Notes under the pieces: generated by a model | The model's input: the letters and a program-made list of their open reading frames with translations, nothing else | Databases searched by the model: none | Told to the model about the DNA's origin: nothing | Position numbers and translations under genes: made by a program | In this document: positions 1-8,408 of the stretch, one piece after another | Numbering within the stretch: position 1 is the first letter of the stretch | Layout of the letters: every line of letters starts with the position of its first letter | NCBI RefSeq assembly: GCF_014856545.2 | Contig: NZ_CP109811.1 | Coordinates: forward strand, 3,404,001 to 3,468,000 | DNA: 64,000 nucleotides | Direction of reading: 5' to 3' | From: Mesobacillus jeotgali | GTDB taxonomy: Bacteria; Bacillota; Bacilli; Bacillales; Cytobacillaceae

Positions 1-41
1 TGTTCATTATTGCGACAGTCGTGCAGTTAATCGGGAGTTAA
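1..41 (+). CDS. yqzM: YqzM-like small membrane protein, 3' end only
   Basis: The frame beginning at base 3 reads FIIATVVQLIGS and stops with TAA at 39-41. A hydrophobic end closing in a short polar tail, pointing toward comEC and followed at once by a strong terminator, is what the small YqzM protein looks like next to comEC in Bacillus subtilis. Only twelve residues are visible, so the name rests mainly on gene order. The gene starts outside the window. Confidence 0.45.
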   Translation, partial: FIIATVVQLIGS

Positions 42-67
42 TCACGGCTACATAGGATAAACTTTTG

Positions 68-99
68 GAGACTGCATTTACTTAAATGCAGTCTCTTTT
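68..99 (+). terminator. intrinsic terminator after the yqzM-like gene
   Basis: A perfect 13-bp inverted repeat (68-80 with 83-95, two-base spacer) is followed by TTTT. It lies 27 bases after the stop at 41 and separates that gene from the convergent comEC. Confidence 0.8.
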
Positions 100-148
100 C
101 ATGTGTTGTGATTATCAGGGGGAGAAAATTTTTTGTTCTTGCAATATA

Positions 149-2494
149 CTATGGAATTTGAGTCGAAAACGTTCCTGAATTGCCTGTGAACTTATAAATG
201 ATTGCGCCATCTTTATCGGTCCTGAAAATCTGGATGCCGCGCAATTCTAACCTTTTGATGACTTCCTCACCAGGATGCCCATACCTATTTTTCTCTCCAA
301 CAGATATGACTGCAATGTCCGGGTTTATCCTTTCCAGGAAAAGATCCGAACTGGAATATTTGCTGCCATGATGCCCAACCTTCAAAACATCGATGTCAAA
401 GTCAGTGATATTTCGGGCCATTGTCTTTTCTCCTTCAATGCCCAGATCGCCTGTAAAGAGCCATTTCTTTCCTCCAATAACTGCTTGAAGAACAATTGAC
501 TGTTCGTTTCGATCTCCCATGCTAACACTTGGGTTAAGAATCAAGAAATCTCCTTGGGCAGTTTTCCAACCAGTACCCATCCCCGCTAAATAAACATCTG
601 TATCTTTTTCCCTGGCAAGATTAATGATACTTTGCTCTAAATCAGATTGATCCGATATACGCGGTATGATCAGCTGCTTTACCCCTATTTCCTTCAATAC
701 AGCATTGGCTCCCCCTATATGGTCCGCATCTCCGTGGGTTAAAATCATTTTGTCCAAAGTCCTGATCCCTTCACTTTTTAAAAATGGAACGACAATTTTT
801 TCACCAGGGTCAAAAGAACTGCCCCTCTCCTGCCAGTTTTCCTTCTCAAAAGGCATGACACCGCCTGTATCGATAAGATAATTTCCCTGATTATACGGCA
901 TCTTAATGAAGATGCTGTCACCCTGACCGACATCCAGGAATACAATCTGCCCAAAAGGGTTCAAATAAGGCAAGACGACTTGGATTATAAGCGGTATTAC
1001 CGGAATAGCAAAAATCCAGAGAGGCGGCTTTGATTTTTTCATCATAAATCCTTCCCAGATGAAAAAAAAGAATGGAATCAGAATGATTAGCAAAATGAGC
1101 AAAATTGGTTCCAGCTTACCGATTATGATTGTCGACACCGGAAGCTCTGATAGTTGAATGGCCACAAAATTCACCAGGTGGATAAGATTCTCCAGAAGAT
1201 TTAAAAAGAATGCAGGCAACCCTCCCAGAATTGACAAAATAATATAGGATATCAACAAAATTGGCAGCAGAACGAATGAGAATAGCGGCACAAAAAGGAG
1301 ATTAGCGAAAATCGAAATCGCAGAAACTTCGTAAAACGCGGCAAGGATGACTGGAAGACTTGAGAGCTGGGCTATAAAAGAAGCCCCGGCTGTTTGTTTC
1401 AGAAATGAAGGTAAAGATTTGAGTATAACTGGTGCTGAAATGATAAGAGAGAAGCTGACAGCGAAAGAGAGCTGAAATCCGGTATCGAACACGATGAGGG
1501 GCTGGAAAAGCGCCATGATCATGAAGGCTGCCGATACTGCGTCGAGCGGGGTCATTCGCATCGCTAAACGCCTTGAGCCGATCAGCATCATCAGCATGGC
1601 GGCCGCCCTGACAACAGGCGGAGCAAGACCAGTCATAATAGCATAAATGGGCAGGAAGATCATGAGCAGTATTTCTGTTTTCTCCTTCGTCACTCCTATC
1701 CTGATTAAAATGAAAAAGAACATTCCAGTTAGCAATCCGACATGAAGGCCGGAAATCGCCAGTAAATGCACGATTCCGATTTTTTGGTATGAACGTTCCG
1801 TTTCGGGATCGAAGAGATTCCTTTCACCAAAAATCAACGCTGCTGCAAGAGCAGAGGTCTCCTCAGGCATGGAATGTTTTATCCTGGCAATTTCTCTGTG
1901 CCTGAAAGCTTTTAGTGCTGTGATAGTACCTTCTTGTTGAGAGCAAGTCTCCAGTGAAAGTTTATCGACATCTAAAATCCAGGAAATCTTATTTCGTTGA
2001 AGATACTGCTTGTAATCAAACGCATTAGGATTTCGCGCAGATGATGGACGATTGAGGGTCCCTGAAGCTTGACAGTACATCCCAGGGATGAGGAGTTCTT
2101 GAATTGATTGTTGTTCCGTTAATGACTTGATTTTGTATCTTACAGAGAGCCTTTCATTGGAGGGCATTGCTAGAGCGTAAGCAAAAAGGAGGTCGCCATC
2201 CACGTGGATTTCATCATCAAAAAAAATGAGGAAGCTTTTTTCCCTGCCGGTAAATTGTGTTTCAAATTGAACGGAATCAAAATATCCTGATGCTATAAAT
2301 AAGAAATAGCAGCCGGTCATCAGCATCAGATGGGCAGCAGGAAGTTTTTTCAGCTTTTTTAACAGGATCATGCCAAACAGAAACAATGCCACGTATGCCG
2401 GCTGTTTTTCAATGATTGTCAGCAGACCCAATAAGGAGACAGCCGCCAGGAAAAACAGCTGTCCTTTCATTGGCCCAAATCGAATTGGCTTCAT
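149..2494 (-). CDS. comEC: ComEC/Rec2 DNA uptake channel protein
   Basis: This 781-residue polytopic membrane protein is the channel that takes single-stranded DNA across the cytoplasmic membrane during transformation. The N-terminal part carries several hydrophobic segments and an OB-like region; the ComEC competence signature (HLLAISGLHVGLL) falls near residue 240. A C-terminal metallo-beta-lactamase-like domain runs from about residue 520, with LDVGQGDS, HGDADHIGG near 587 and a VGHHGS motif near 706. Its length matches the B. subtilis protein (776 residues). It is the last gene of comEA-comEB-comEC and begins 21 bases after the comEB stop, so it is probably co-transcribed and, by analogy, controlled by ComK. 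Confidence 0.97.
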   Translation of the reverse strand: MKPIRFGPMKGQLFFLAAVSLLGLLTIIEKQPAYVALFLFGMILLKKLKKLPAAHLMLMTGCYFLFIASGYFDSVQFETQFTGREKSFLIFFDDEIHVDGDLLFAYALAMPSNERLSVRYKIKSLTEQQSIQELLIPGMYCQASGTLNRPSSARNPNAFDYKQYLQRNKISWILDVDKLSLETCSQQEGTITALKAFRHREIARIKHSMPEETSALAAALIFGERNLFDPETERSYQKIGIVHLLAISGLHVGLLTGMFFFILIRIGVTKEKTEILLMIFLPIYAIMTGLAPPVVRAAAMLMMLIGSRRLAMRMTPLDAVSAAFMIMALFQPLIVFDTGFQLSFAVSFSLIISAPVILKSLPSFLKQTAGASFIAQLSSLPVILAAFYEVSAISIFANLLFVPLFSFVLLPILLISYIILSILGGLPAFFLNLLENLIHLVNFVAIQLSELPVSTIIIGKLEPILLILLIILIPFFFFIWEGFMMKKSKPPLWIFAIPVIPLIIQVVLPYLNPFGQIVFLDVGQGDSIFIKMPYNQGNYLIDTGGVMPFEKENWQERGSSFDPGEKIVVPFLKSEGIRTLDKMILTHGDADHIGGANAVLKEIGVKQLIIPRISDQSDLEQSIINLAREKDTDVYLAGMGTGWKTAQGDFLILNPSVSMGDRNEQSIVLQAVIGGKKWLFTGDLGIEGEKTMARNITDFDIDVLKVGHHGSKYSSSDLFLERINPDIAVISVGEKNRYGHPGEEVIKRLELRGIQIFRTDKDGAIIYKFTGNSGTFSTQIP

Positions 2495-2515
2495 ATTTTT
2501 TATTCCTTAATCTCA

Positions 2516-2929
2516 TTATTTAGATAAGTGGACAACCTCTACATCCCTTAAAAACAGTTCATTATACTTGTTAGGGTAGGCGCTGCGGTACACGATCCTT
2601 GAAACACCTGATTGCGCAAGTGTCTTGGAGCACTTTTCGCAAGGCTCATGAGTCACAAAGGCTGTTGCACCCTTTAGCAGACCTCTGTCTGCATGGATGA
2701 CTGCGTTCTCTTCTGCATGCAAGGTCCTGATGCATCTTCCTTGCTCGTTGATCAGGCAGCCGGCGTCCTCACAATGGTCATGCCCATGTATAGAACCGTT
2801 GTAACCAGTTGACACAATATGCTTGTCCTTTACAATGACACATCCAACATGCAGCCTCGGACAGGTAGAGCGCGTGCCTACTTCTTCTGCGATATCCAAA
2901 AAGTATTGATCCCAACTCTTTCGTTCCAT
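2516..2929 (-). CDS. comEB: ComEB, dCMP deaminase family protein
   Basis: The 137-residue protein is a zinc-dependent cytidine/deoxycytidylate deaminase homologue. Zinc ligands are visible as H71 (in HAEENA, with catalytic E73) and C97/C100 (PCEKC), so it looks catalytically competent for dCMP to dUMP. It lies between comEA and comEC as in other Bacillus. It is about 50 residues shorter than the B. subtilis protein because the C-terminal extension is absent; the deaminase fold itself is complete, and I see no frameshift, so this is probably a natural shorter form. Its part in transformation is unclear in the family. Confidence 0.93.
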   Translation of the reverse strand: MERKSWDQYFLDIAEEVGTRSTCPRLHVGCVIVKDKHIVSTGYNGSIHGHDHCEDAGCLINEQGRCIRTLHAEENAVIHADRGLLKGATAFVTHEPCEKCSKTLAQSGVSRIVYRSAYPNKYNELFLRDVEVVHLSK

Positions 2930-3037
2930 GTTGTTTTCCCCCTTTTATGACTCAAAATATGCAACGGCATTATTAATAAATCCCTTTCCCTGTCTCTAAT
3001 TTTAATACTTATCACCAAAGAGTCAATTTCGATGCAG

Positions 3038-3655
3038 CTAGTTAACAGAAATCAGGTCCTTCAGTTTTTCGAATGTTTTATCCCCTATCCCGCTGATTTC
3101 CTTTAAATCTTCGATTGATTTGAACGGACCATTTGTTTCCCGATGCTTAATAATGGCGTCTGCTTTTGCAGGCCCTATCCCCGGCAATGTCTGCAGCTCG
3201 CTGGATTCAGCAGAATTAAGGTTCACTGTCCCTTTCCCTGCACTCTCCCCCAACTCGGCTGGCAAAGCTGCCTTAACCTCCTCTCCTATCCTCGGTACGT
3301 ATATCGCCATTTCATCATGGACATACAGCGCAAAATTGATGGCAGCCGTATCAGCATCCTGTTGAAGGCCTCCAGCCAATTCGATCAGGTCAATCACTCT
3401 TCCCCCTTCATTGATCTCATAAACGCCCGGATTAACGACAGCTCCTTTGATATCAGCCATCATCTTTATTGCTTCTTCATCTACTTTGGTTTTGTTGTTT
3501 TCATCTGTCTCAGTTTCTTGATTGGAAGCAACAGCAAAAGCTTCTTCACTCATTTCCGTCATCTCTGCTTCTTGATCGAAGGAGGAATAGATAAAAAATA
3601 ATAAAGCGCTCATTCCTGCTATAATATAGATTTTGTTTTCCTTGATCCAGTCCAT
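3038..3655 (-). CDS. comEA: ComEA, DNA receptor for transformation
   Basis: The 205-residue protein binds double-stranded DNA outside the membrane and hands it to the uptake machinery. One membrane anchor lies at about residues 9-25, followed by an acidic linker, an SLBB domain (about 66-125) and a C-terminal pair of helix-hairpin-helix motifs (LPGIGPAKA and ISGIGDKT) spanning about 145-204. It is the first gene of the comE operon and is divergent from comER, with 88 bases between the two start codons. The order and domain plan are those of the classical comE locus, so the assignment is secure. Confidence 0.96.
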   Translation of the reverse strand: MDWIKENKIYIIAGMSALLFFIYSSFDQEAEMTEMSEEAFAVASNQETETDENNKTKVDEEAIKMMADIKGAVVNPGVYEINEGGRVIDLIELAGGLQQDADTAAINFALYVHDEMAIYVPRIGEEVKAALPAELGESAGKGTVNLNSAESSELQTLPGIGPAKADAIIKHRETNGPFKSIEDLKEISGIGDKTFEKLKDLISVN

Positions 3656-3743
3656 AAAATATCAACACCTTTCTATATGTCATAAACTGAAATTTGAAAT
3701 CATATGGATATAGGAGAATAAATGTATGAAGGAGGGAAGGGTT

Positions 3744-4564
3744 ATGAAAATAGGGATTATAGGCACAGGGAATATGGGGAGAATTCTCGCCGAAGCTCTC
3801 ATTGATGGGAATGCCGTTTCCCCTTCTTCAATGATGATTACAAACAGAACCTTATTAAAAGCGATAGAGATTCAAAAAATATATCCAGGTGTATCAGTTG
3901 GAAAGAATGCGGCAGAAGTTGCTGAATACGCTGACGCCATTTTCGTCTGCGTTAAGCCTCATCATGTTTTGGGGGTCCTCGATACCATTAATCCTGTGAT
4001 TACAAGGGATAAATGCCTGATCTCCATAACAAGCCCAATCAGTGTGGAACAAATTGAAAGCATTGTGGATTGTTCTGTCATGAGAATAATACCAAGCATC
4101 ACGAACAGGGCGCTGGCCGGTGTTTCACTCTTCTCATTTGGAACCCGATGCAAGACAGAATGGAGGGAAGCACTGTTTACCCTTTTAAAAAGGTTTCTGT
4201 TCCTCTGGAGATCGAGGAGAATATTACAAGAGTGGCGTCCGATATTGTCAGCTGCGGTCCGGCTTTCTTCAGTCATCTTGTGCAGAGTTTTATTAATGCA
4301 GCTGTCAAGGAAACGGAAATTGACCAGGAAACTGCCACCAAGCTTTCAAGTAAGATGCTAATCGGTTTAGGAGAACTTCTGAGCCAAAATCATTATACTT
4401 TACAAACGTTACAGGAAAAAGTTTGCGTTAAAGGCGGCATAACAGGAGAAGGAATCAAGGTATTGGAAAGTGAAACGGGAGATATGTTTGAACAATTGTT
4501 TCAAGCCACGCATAAAAAATTCGCAAAAGAACTGGAGAAAACGAAGGAACAATTCGGTCCCTAA
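3744..4564 (+). pseudogene. comER: comER, broken by a -1 frameshift at a poly-A run
   Basis: The product resembles pyrroline-5-carboxylate reductase and has a Rossmann motif GTGNMG near residue 7; ComER is encoded opposite the comE operon in Bacillus. I prefer the ATG at 3744 because AAGGAGGG precedes it at 3729; the upstream ATG at 3726 is probably not used. The first frame is homologous up to about codon 147 and then runs out of family; the second frame (ending 4564) carries the conserved ITRVASDIVSCGPAFFS and VCVKGGITGEG parts. The junction is CTT TTA AAA AGG at 4182-4193. One extra A (six instead of five) would join the halves perfectly. The junction also contains the slippery heptamer TTTAAAA in the correct frame. 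Confidence 0.85.
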
Positions 4565-4627
4565 AAGATTTCTCTATAAGTCTTTATAATCCTCCTATAT
4601 AAATGTGACAAATTTAGTACAAGAAAA

Positions 4628-4669
4628 AGGGTGTCCCAAAGTAAAAACTTTTGGGCACCCTCTTTTTTT
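4628..4669 (+). terminator. intrinsic terminator after comER
   Basis: A long hairpin (about 15 bp, 4628-4642 with 4647-4661, one bulge) is followed by a run of T at 4663-4669. It lies about 65 bases after the comER stop, between convergent comER and yqeM. Confidence 0.75.
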
Positions 4670-4674
4670 AGTAT

Positions 4675-4887
4675 GGCTTGTAAAAATAGTCCGTTGATTT
4701 CCGTTCCAGGCCCTTCGCTTTCCGCGGGGCTGGCGGTGAGCCTCCTCACCGCCGTTGGCGTCTGCGGGGTCTCACCTGTCCAGCTGATCCCGCAGGACAT
4801 TGATTGAGCTTCCTCGAACCTGCCCACGCACGATGGAAATGCGTTAGCATTTTCGGAGGAGTCTGCGTACCTTCCACTCCAATCAAC
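4675..4887 (+). repeat. interspersed repeat, copy A
   Basis: This is one of three copies in the window (others at 44117-44422 and 51087-51333). Shared blocks are GTTGATTTCCGTTCCAGG at the left, CGCTTTCCGCGGG, a GGAGCCTCCTC-like hairpin, GCACGATGGAAATGCGTTAG, TTTCGGAGGAGTCT and CCTTCCACTCCAATCAAC at the right. The ends GTTGATT and AATCAAC are inverted repeats. No reading frame is conserved between copies. This copy has a diverged hairpin arm (GGCGGTGAG...CTCACC type) and lacks a clear outer ACAGAGCC end. It fills the gap between comER and yqeM. Confidence 0.85.
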
Positions 4888-4963
4888 TCAGAGTTTTAAA
4901 TTAATGCATACTTCTGTTGTTTCACTGAATTCAATCGAACTTTTGAGTGTGCCTTTTTCCTAT

Positions 4964-5710
4964 TCACAGCTTTTTCATAGCAAAAAACAATCGCTCAGCT
5001 GTTGGCTCGGGGGCTTTCATAGAGTAATCCCCGGTGACTTCAATATTCGCAAAGCCTGCCTGCTCTAGCCATTTCACATAAGAATCCTCTGGATATGTAC
5101 GCTGGTAATGCGATTCATCGACTCGGTCGTATTTACCTGATGATTCATCACGGACGAAGAAAGTGAGCTCATGTTCAACACTGTGCTCGCCTTCTCCTTT
5201 GAAGCTATTCCAAATATAAGTGATTTCTTCATCATCCCAGGTAAATGTCGCATCGGCAAAAATATGTTCCATTTTATAGACAGAATGGACATCAAACAGA
5301 AATAAGCCCCCTTTTTTCAAGAGGCGGTGCACCCCTTCAAGGGTCTGCCGGACTGCCTGTTCATCCTCCAAATAATTCAGGGAATCACAAAAGATGCCAA
5401 TGATATCAAATTCCCCTAATTCATCAAGCTCCGTCATGTCCTGCTGGAAAAATTGAATTGGCAATGACATCTCCTGAGCTTTTGCCTGGGCTACCGAGAG
5501 CATATCACTTGATAAATCCGCACCGGTGACATCAAAGCCTTTTTGCGCAAATCTTACAGATAGCTCCCCGGTGCCGCATGCGAGGTCGAGGAGCTTCATT
5601 CCGTTCACTTGAAATTTCTCTTTGTATGCCTCTACTATCGAAACCCATTCATCGTAGGGTACGTCCTGCATAAGCTCATCATACAAATAAGCGAAACGTT
5701 CGTAAGACAT
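4964..5710 (-). CDS. yqeM: class I SAM-dependent methyltransferase YqeM
   Basis: The 248-residue protein has the SAM-binding motif LDLACGTGE at residues 41-49 and an acidic motif II (VTGADLS), so it is a Rossmann-type methyltransferase; its substrate is not known. It is the last gene of a tightly packed operon: its ATG shares one base with the rsfS stop codon, so translation is probably coupled. The conserved link with rsfS, yqeK and yqeH suggests, without proof, a role around ribosome or RNA maturation. Confidence 0.9.
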   Translation of the reverse strand: MSYERFAYLYDELMQDVPYDEWVSIVEAYKEKFQVNGMKLLDLACGTGELSVRFAQKGFDVTGADLSSDMLSVAQAKAQEMSLPIQFFQQDMTELDELGEFDIIGIFCDSLNYLEDEQAVRQTLEGVHRLLKKGGLFLFDVHSVYKMEHIFADATFTWDDEEITYIWNSFKGEGEHSVEHELTFFVRDESSGKYDRVDESHYQRTYPEDSYVKWLEQAGFANIEVTGDYSMKAPEPTAERLFFAMKKL

Positions 5711-6063
5711 TAATTTAACTCACTCTGTACGTTTTCGATCGGAGCATCTCCCCATAGGCGCTCGAGATTATAGTAGCTTCGCTCTTCTCTGTGGAATACA
5801 TGGACAACCACATCACCGATATCGATCAGCACCCATCTTGCTTCATCAAAACCTTCCATCCTCTTCAGGCTATGTCCCTGTTCTTCAGCTTTCTCCCTGA
5901 TTTCTCGGGCAATCGCCTGTACCTGCTTATCTGAATTCCCGTGGCAAATGATGAAATAATCGGCAATCAATGAGATGCCTTTCATGTTCAGTACCATAAT
6001 ATCTTCTGCTCTTTTATCATCCGCTGCTTTTACCGCTGTCATTAATAATTCGCGATCACTCAT
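5710..6063 (-). CDS. rsfS: ribosome silencing factor RsfS
   Basis: The 117-residue protein binds ribosomal protein L14 (uL14) of the 50S subunit and blocks subunit joining when nutrients are scarce. Conserved pieces are VLNMKGISLIADYFIICHGNS and GFDEARWVLIDIGDVVVHVF, split here by a variable region. I chose the ATG at 6063 because AGGAGG precedes it by eight bases and the length equals the family norm (118 in B. subtilis); an upstream in-frame ATG at 6105 lies inside yqeK and has no such site. It overlaps yqeM by one base. Formerly called YqeL or Iojap. Confidence 0.94.
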   Translation of the reverse strand: MSDRELLMTAVKAADDKRAEDIMVLNMKGISLIADYFIICHGNSDKQVQAIAREIREKAEEQGHSLKRMEGFDEARWVLIDIGDVVVHVFHREERSYYNLERLWGDAPIENVQSELN

Positions 6064-6067
6064 TAAA

Positions 6068-6634
6068 TCAACCTCCTGAATTTTGTACGATGCTGTTGTA
6101 TGCATTGAATGTATCCGGAAAGACCGGCTGGTTTTTCTTCATTAAAAATTGAATGGTATTTTTCATCGATTGGACCAATGCAATGTCCAAATCATCTTCT
6201 GCCATCTTCCTGACTTCGTCCACTCCAGGAAAATGGCGACCTGGTTCAATATAATCAGCCAGATAGATGACCTTATCAAGAAGCGTCATACCAATCCTTC
6301 CTGATGTATGATACCGGATTGCATCAAGGATTTCCTTGTCATTGATGCCCGCTTCCTTTTCTGCAAGATACGCTCCTACTGGCGCATGCCAGAGTTCACT
6401 GTTAAACTCGAGCAGGATTGCCGGCATTTTTTGTTCCTCGATGATCTGCCTCATTTCATCCTTTGGGCGAAATTTAGCGTAATCATGAAAAATAGCAGCC
6501 AGTTCCGCTTTCTTTGTATCTGCTCCATATTTCCCGGCAAGCTTGATGGCTGTCTCCATCACGCCAAGAGTATGCTGGTAACGGTGTTCAGTTAGTTGCG
6601 GCTTCACAATCTGAAGTGCTTGTTCACGTTCCAT
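6068..6634 (-). CDS. yqeK: HD-domain Ap4A hydrolase YqeK
   Basis: The 188-residue protein belongs to the YqeK HD family, whose members hydrolyse diadenosine tetraphosphate symmetrically to ADP. Metal-binding residues are visible as H21, H50-D51 (IFHDYAK) and H83 (LWHAP). I prefer the ATG at 6634: GAGGAG lies ten bases upstream, whereas for the in-frame ATG at 6643 the same site is only one base away. The start lies inside the end of nadD (overlap of 11 bases), so the two are translationally coupled. Fits the operon rsfS-yqeK-nadD. Confidence 0.92.
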   Translation of the reverse strand: MEREQALQIVKPQLTEHRYQHTLGVMETAIKLAGKYGADTKKAELAAIFHDYAKFRPKDEMRQIIEEQKMPAILLEFNSELWHAPVGAYLAEKEAGINDKEILDAIRYHTSGRIGMTLLDKVIYLADYIEPGRHFPGVDEVRKMAEDDLDIALVQSMKNTIQFLMKKNQPVFPDTFNAYNSIVQNSGG

Positions 6635-7193
6635 ATAGGCCATGCTCCTCTATATAAACCCTTACAGAATCGGGCAGCAGATAGCGAATGCTCTTTCCAC
6701 CCTTTACTCTTTCTCTAATCATACTTGATGAAATGTCCATTTGCGGTGTTTCTGCATAAAGAATATCATAAGAGGTTTCTGTACTGTAAGAAGGTCTGCT
6801 GACACCGACAAACTTGACCATTTTCACTAATTCATCAATTTTATGCCATTTTGGCAGATATTCAACCATGTCTCCGCCAATGATAAAATAAAAATCAATT
6901 TCTTTATACATATCTTTTAATATTTTCATCGTTTCATACGTGTAAGATGGACCACTTCTGTCGAGCTCTGCTTTTTCAACCTTGAATTGCTGGTTACCAG
7001 CTACCGCAAGCTCGAGCATAGCCAGCCTGTCTGATTGGCTGATAGGCTCATCAACTGTTTTATGAGGCGGCAACTGATTCGGCATGAACCAAACCTCATC
7101 AAGCCCATAGGCATGCAGCACCTCATTTGCAATCACTAAATGTCCGGTATGCGGCGGGTTGAAGGTTCCGCCTAAAATGCCAACCTTTTTCAA
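6624..7193 (-). CDS. nadD: nicotinate-nucleotide adenylyltransferase
   Basis: The 189-residue enzyme converts nicotinate mononucleotide and ATP to nicotinate adenine dinucleotide, the late step shared by de novo and salvage NAD synthesis in the cytoplasm. The nucleotidyltransferase signature GGTFNPPHTGHL sits at residues 8-19, and the C-terminal ISSSMIRERV motif is present. Length is identical to the B. subtilis protein. It follows yhbY by 18 bases and overlaps yqeK. Confidence 0.96.
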   Translation of the reverse strand: MKKVGILGGTFNPPHTGHLVIANEVLHAYGLDEVWFMPNQLPPHKTVDEPISQSDRLAMLELAVAGNQQFKVEKAELDRSGPSYTYETMKILKDMYKEIDFYFIIGGDMVEYLPKWHKIDELVKMVKFVGVSRPSYSTETSYDILYAETPQMDISSSMIRERVKGGKSIRYLLPDSVRVYIEEHGLYGT

Positions 7194-7211
7194 ACAGGCA
7201 CCTCCCAGTAA

Positions 7212-7505
7212 TTATCTTGGAAGAACGATTTGCTTATTTTCTCGGGACTCTTTATATAAAACAATTGTATTACCGATTACCTGGACAAGCTCTGCTTTGG
7301 CACCGCGGGAAAGCTGTTCAGCCACAGTGTCCCTGTCCTCGTCACAGTTCTGCAGGATGCTAACCTTGATCAATTCTCTCGCTTCAAGCACATCTGCGAT
7401 TTGCTTGACCATATTTTCATTTACCCCACCTTTTCCAACTTGAAAAATCGGAGTGAGATGATGGGCTTTCGATCTTAAAAAACGTTTTTGCTTACCTGTT
7501 AACAT
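7212..7505 (-). CDS. yhbY: CRM-domain RNA-binding protein YhbY/YqeI
   Basis: The 97-residue protein is a single CRM (CRS1-YhbY) domain: LTGKQKRFLRSKAHHLTPIFQ at the start is split from the conserved VGKGGVNENMV motif that binds RNA, and there is an IGNTIVLYKES strand near the end. Family members associate with pre-50S ribosomal particles. It starts four bases after the aroE stop, so it is in the same operon; this matches the order yqeH-aroE-yqeI-nadD of Bacillus. Confidence 0.93.
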   Translation of the reverse strand: MLTGKQKRFLRSKAHHLTPIFQVGKGGVNENMVKQIADVLEARELIKVSILQNCDEDRDTVAEQLSRGAKAELVQVIGNTIVLYKESRENKQIVLPR

Positions 7506-7508
7506 ATG

Positions 7509-8339
7509 TTAACCTCCTAAATTTCTTAAAACATTCATTTCCATTCTATCAACGTCAGGAAAAATCCCTGTCCATTTTTCAAAAGCAAGCGCTCCCTGGA
7601 AAACAAACATTCCTACACCATTCTGTATTTCAGCTCCCCTTTTGGAAGCTTCTTTTAAAAACTCTGTTTGCAATGGATTATAAATTATATCACTAACTAT
7701 CGTATTTTGGGCTATGTTTTCAGGAGACAGCGGCAAACTTTTTGTATCTGGCACCATACCAATAGAAGTCGTCTGTATGACCAGCTGATATTCAGCCAGT
7801 GATTTTTCAGCTTCTTCGCGGCCAAGAACGTTTGTATCCACCTTGAAAGGGCAAGATGCTGCAAGTTCCTCAGCTTTTTCAGGAGTGCGATTATAAAGAT
7901 CAATTCGCTCAACCCCTGCCTGGGCCATTGAAAAGTAAATCGCCCTCGAAGCTCCTCCTGCACCAATAATCAAAGCTGATCTTGAACCAAGATCAGCAGC
8001 CATATATTCAAGCCCTTTAACAAAGCCAGGACCATCCGTATTATAGCCTACCAGAAGGCCATTTTCGTTTTTGACAGTGTTGACCGCCCCTATTGCTTTT
8101 GCCAGTGGATCAACTTTATCAAGGTGTGCCATGATCTCTGTTTTATGCGGAATGGTTACATTAAACCCGCTCACACCCAGGGCTTTCAACCCTTTCACAG
8201 CATCCGCAAGATTCCCTTTGCTTACATGGAAAGGCAGATATACAGCATCGATTCCATACAGCCCGAATAAATCATTGTGCATGGCAGGAGACATTGAATG
8301 CGCAATAGGATCGCCGATGACACCGAACAATTTTTTCAA
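7509..8339 (-). CDS. aroE: shikimate dehydrogenase
   Basis: The 276-residue enzyme reduces 3-dehydroshikimate to shikimate with NADPH in aromatic amino acid synthesis. The substrate site shows SMSP (15-18) and NVTIPHK with catalytic K66; NTDGPGF supplies the acidic partner, and GAGGASRA near residue 128 is the NADP loop with an NRTPEKA turn after it. It begins 69 bases after yqeH and is followed immediately by yhbY. Confidence 0.96.
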   Translation of the reverse strand: MKKLFGVIGDPIAHSMSPAMHNDLFGLYGIDAVYLPFHVSKGNLADAVKGLKALGVSGFNVTIPHKTEIMAHLDKVDPLAKAIGAVNTVKNENGLLVGYNTDGPGFVKGLEYMAADLGSRSALIIGAGGASRAIYFSMAQAGVERIDLYNRTPEKAEELAASCPFKVDTNVLGREEAEKSLAEYQLVIQTTSIGMVPDTKSLPLSPENIAQNTIVSDIIYNPLQTEFLKEASKRGAEIQNGVGMFVFQGALAFEKWTGIFPDVDRMEMNVLRNLGG

Positions 8340-8408
8340 TTCCTCTCCCGCCCTTCTATTTAAGTTGGATCGCGTAACATCTTATTATAGAATACCCCTT
8401 ACACGGCT

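Noticed and set aside
2516..2929. comEB as a truncated pseudogene.
   Set aside because: The deaminase domain with all zinc ligands is complete, the frame closes cleanly before comEC and shorter homologues are plausible.
3120..3601. Plus-strand open frames over comEA.
   Set aside because: They are antisense shadows of comEA with no ribosome site.
4561..4827. Minus-strand frame of 88 codons across the repeat copy A.
   Set aside because: The frame runs through a terminator hairpin and the repeat element. The other two copies do not keep it open in the same way.
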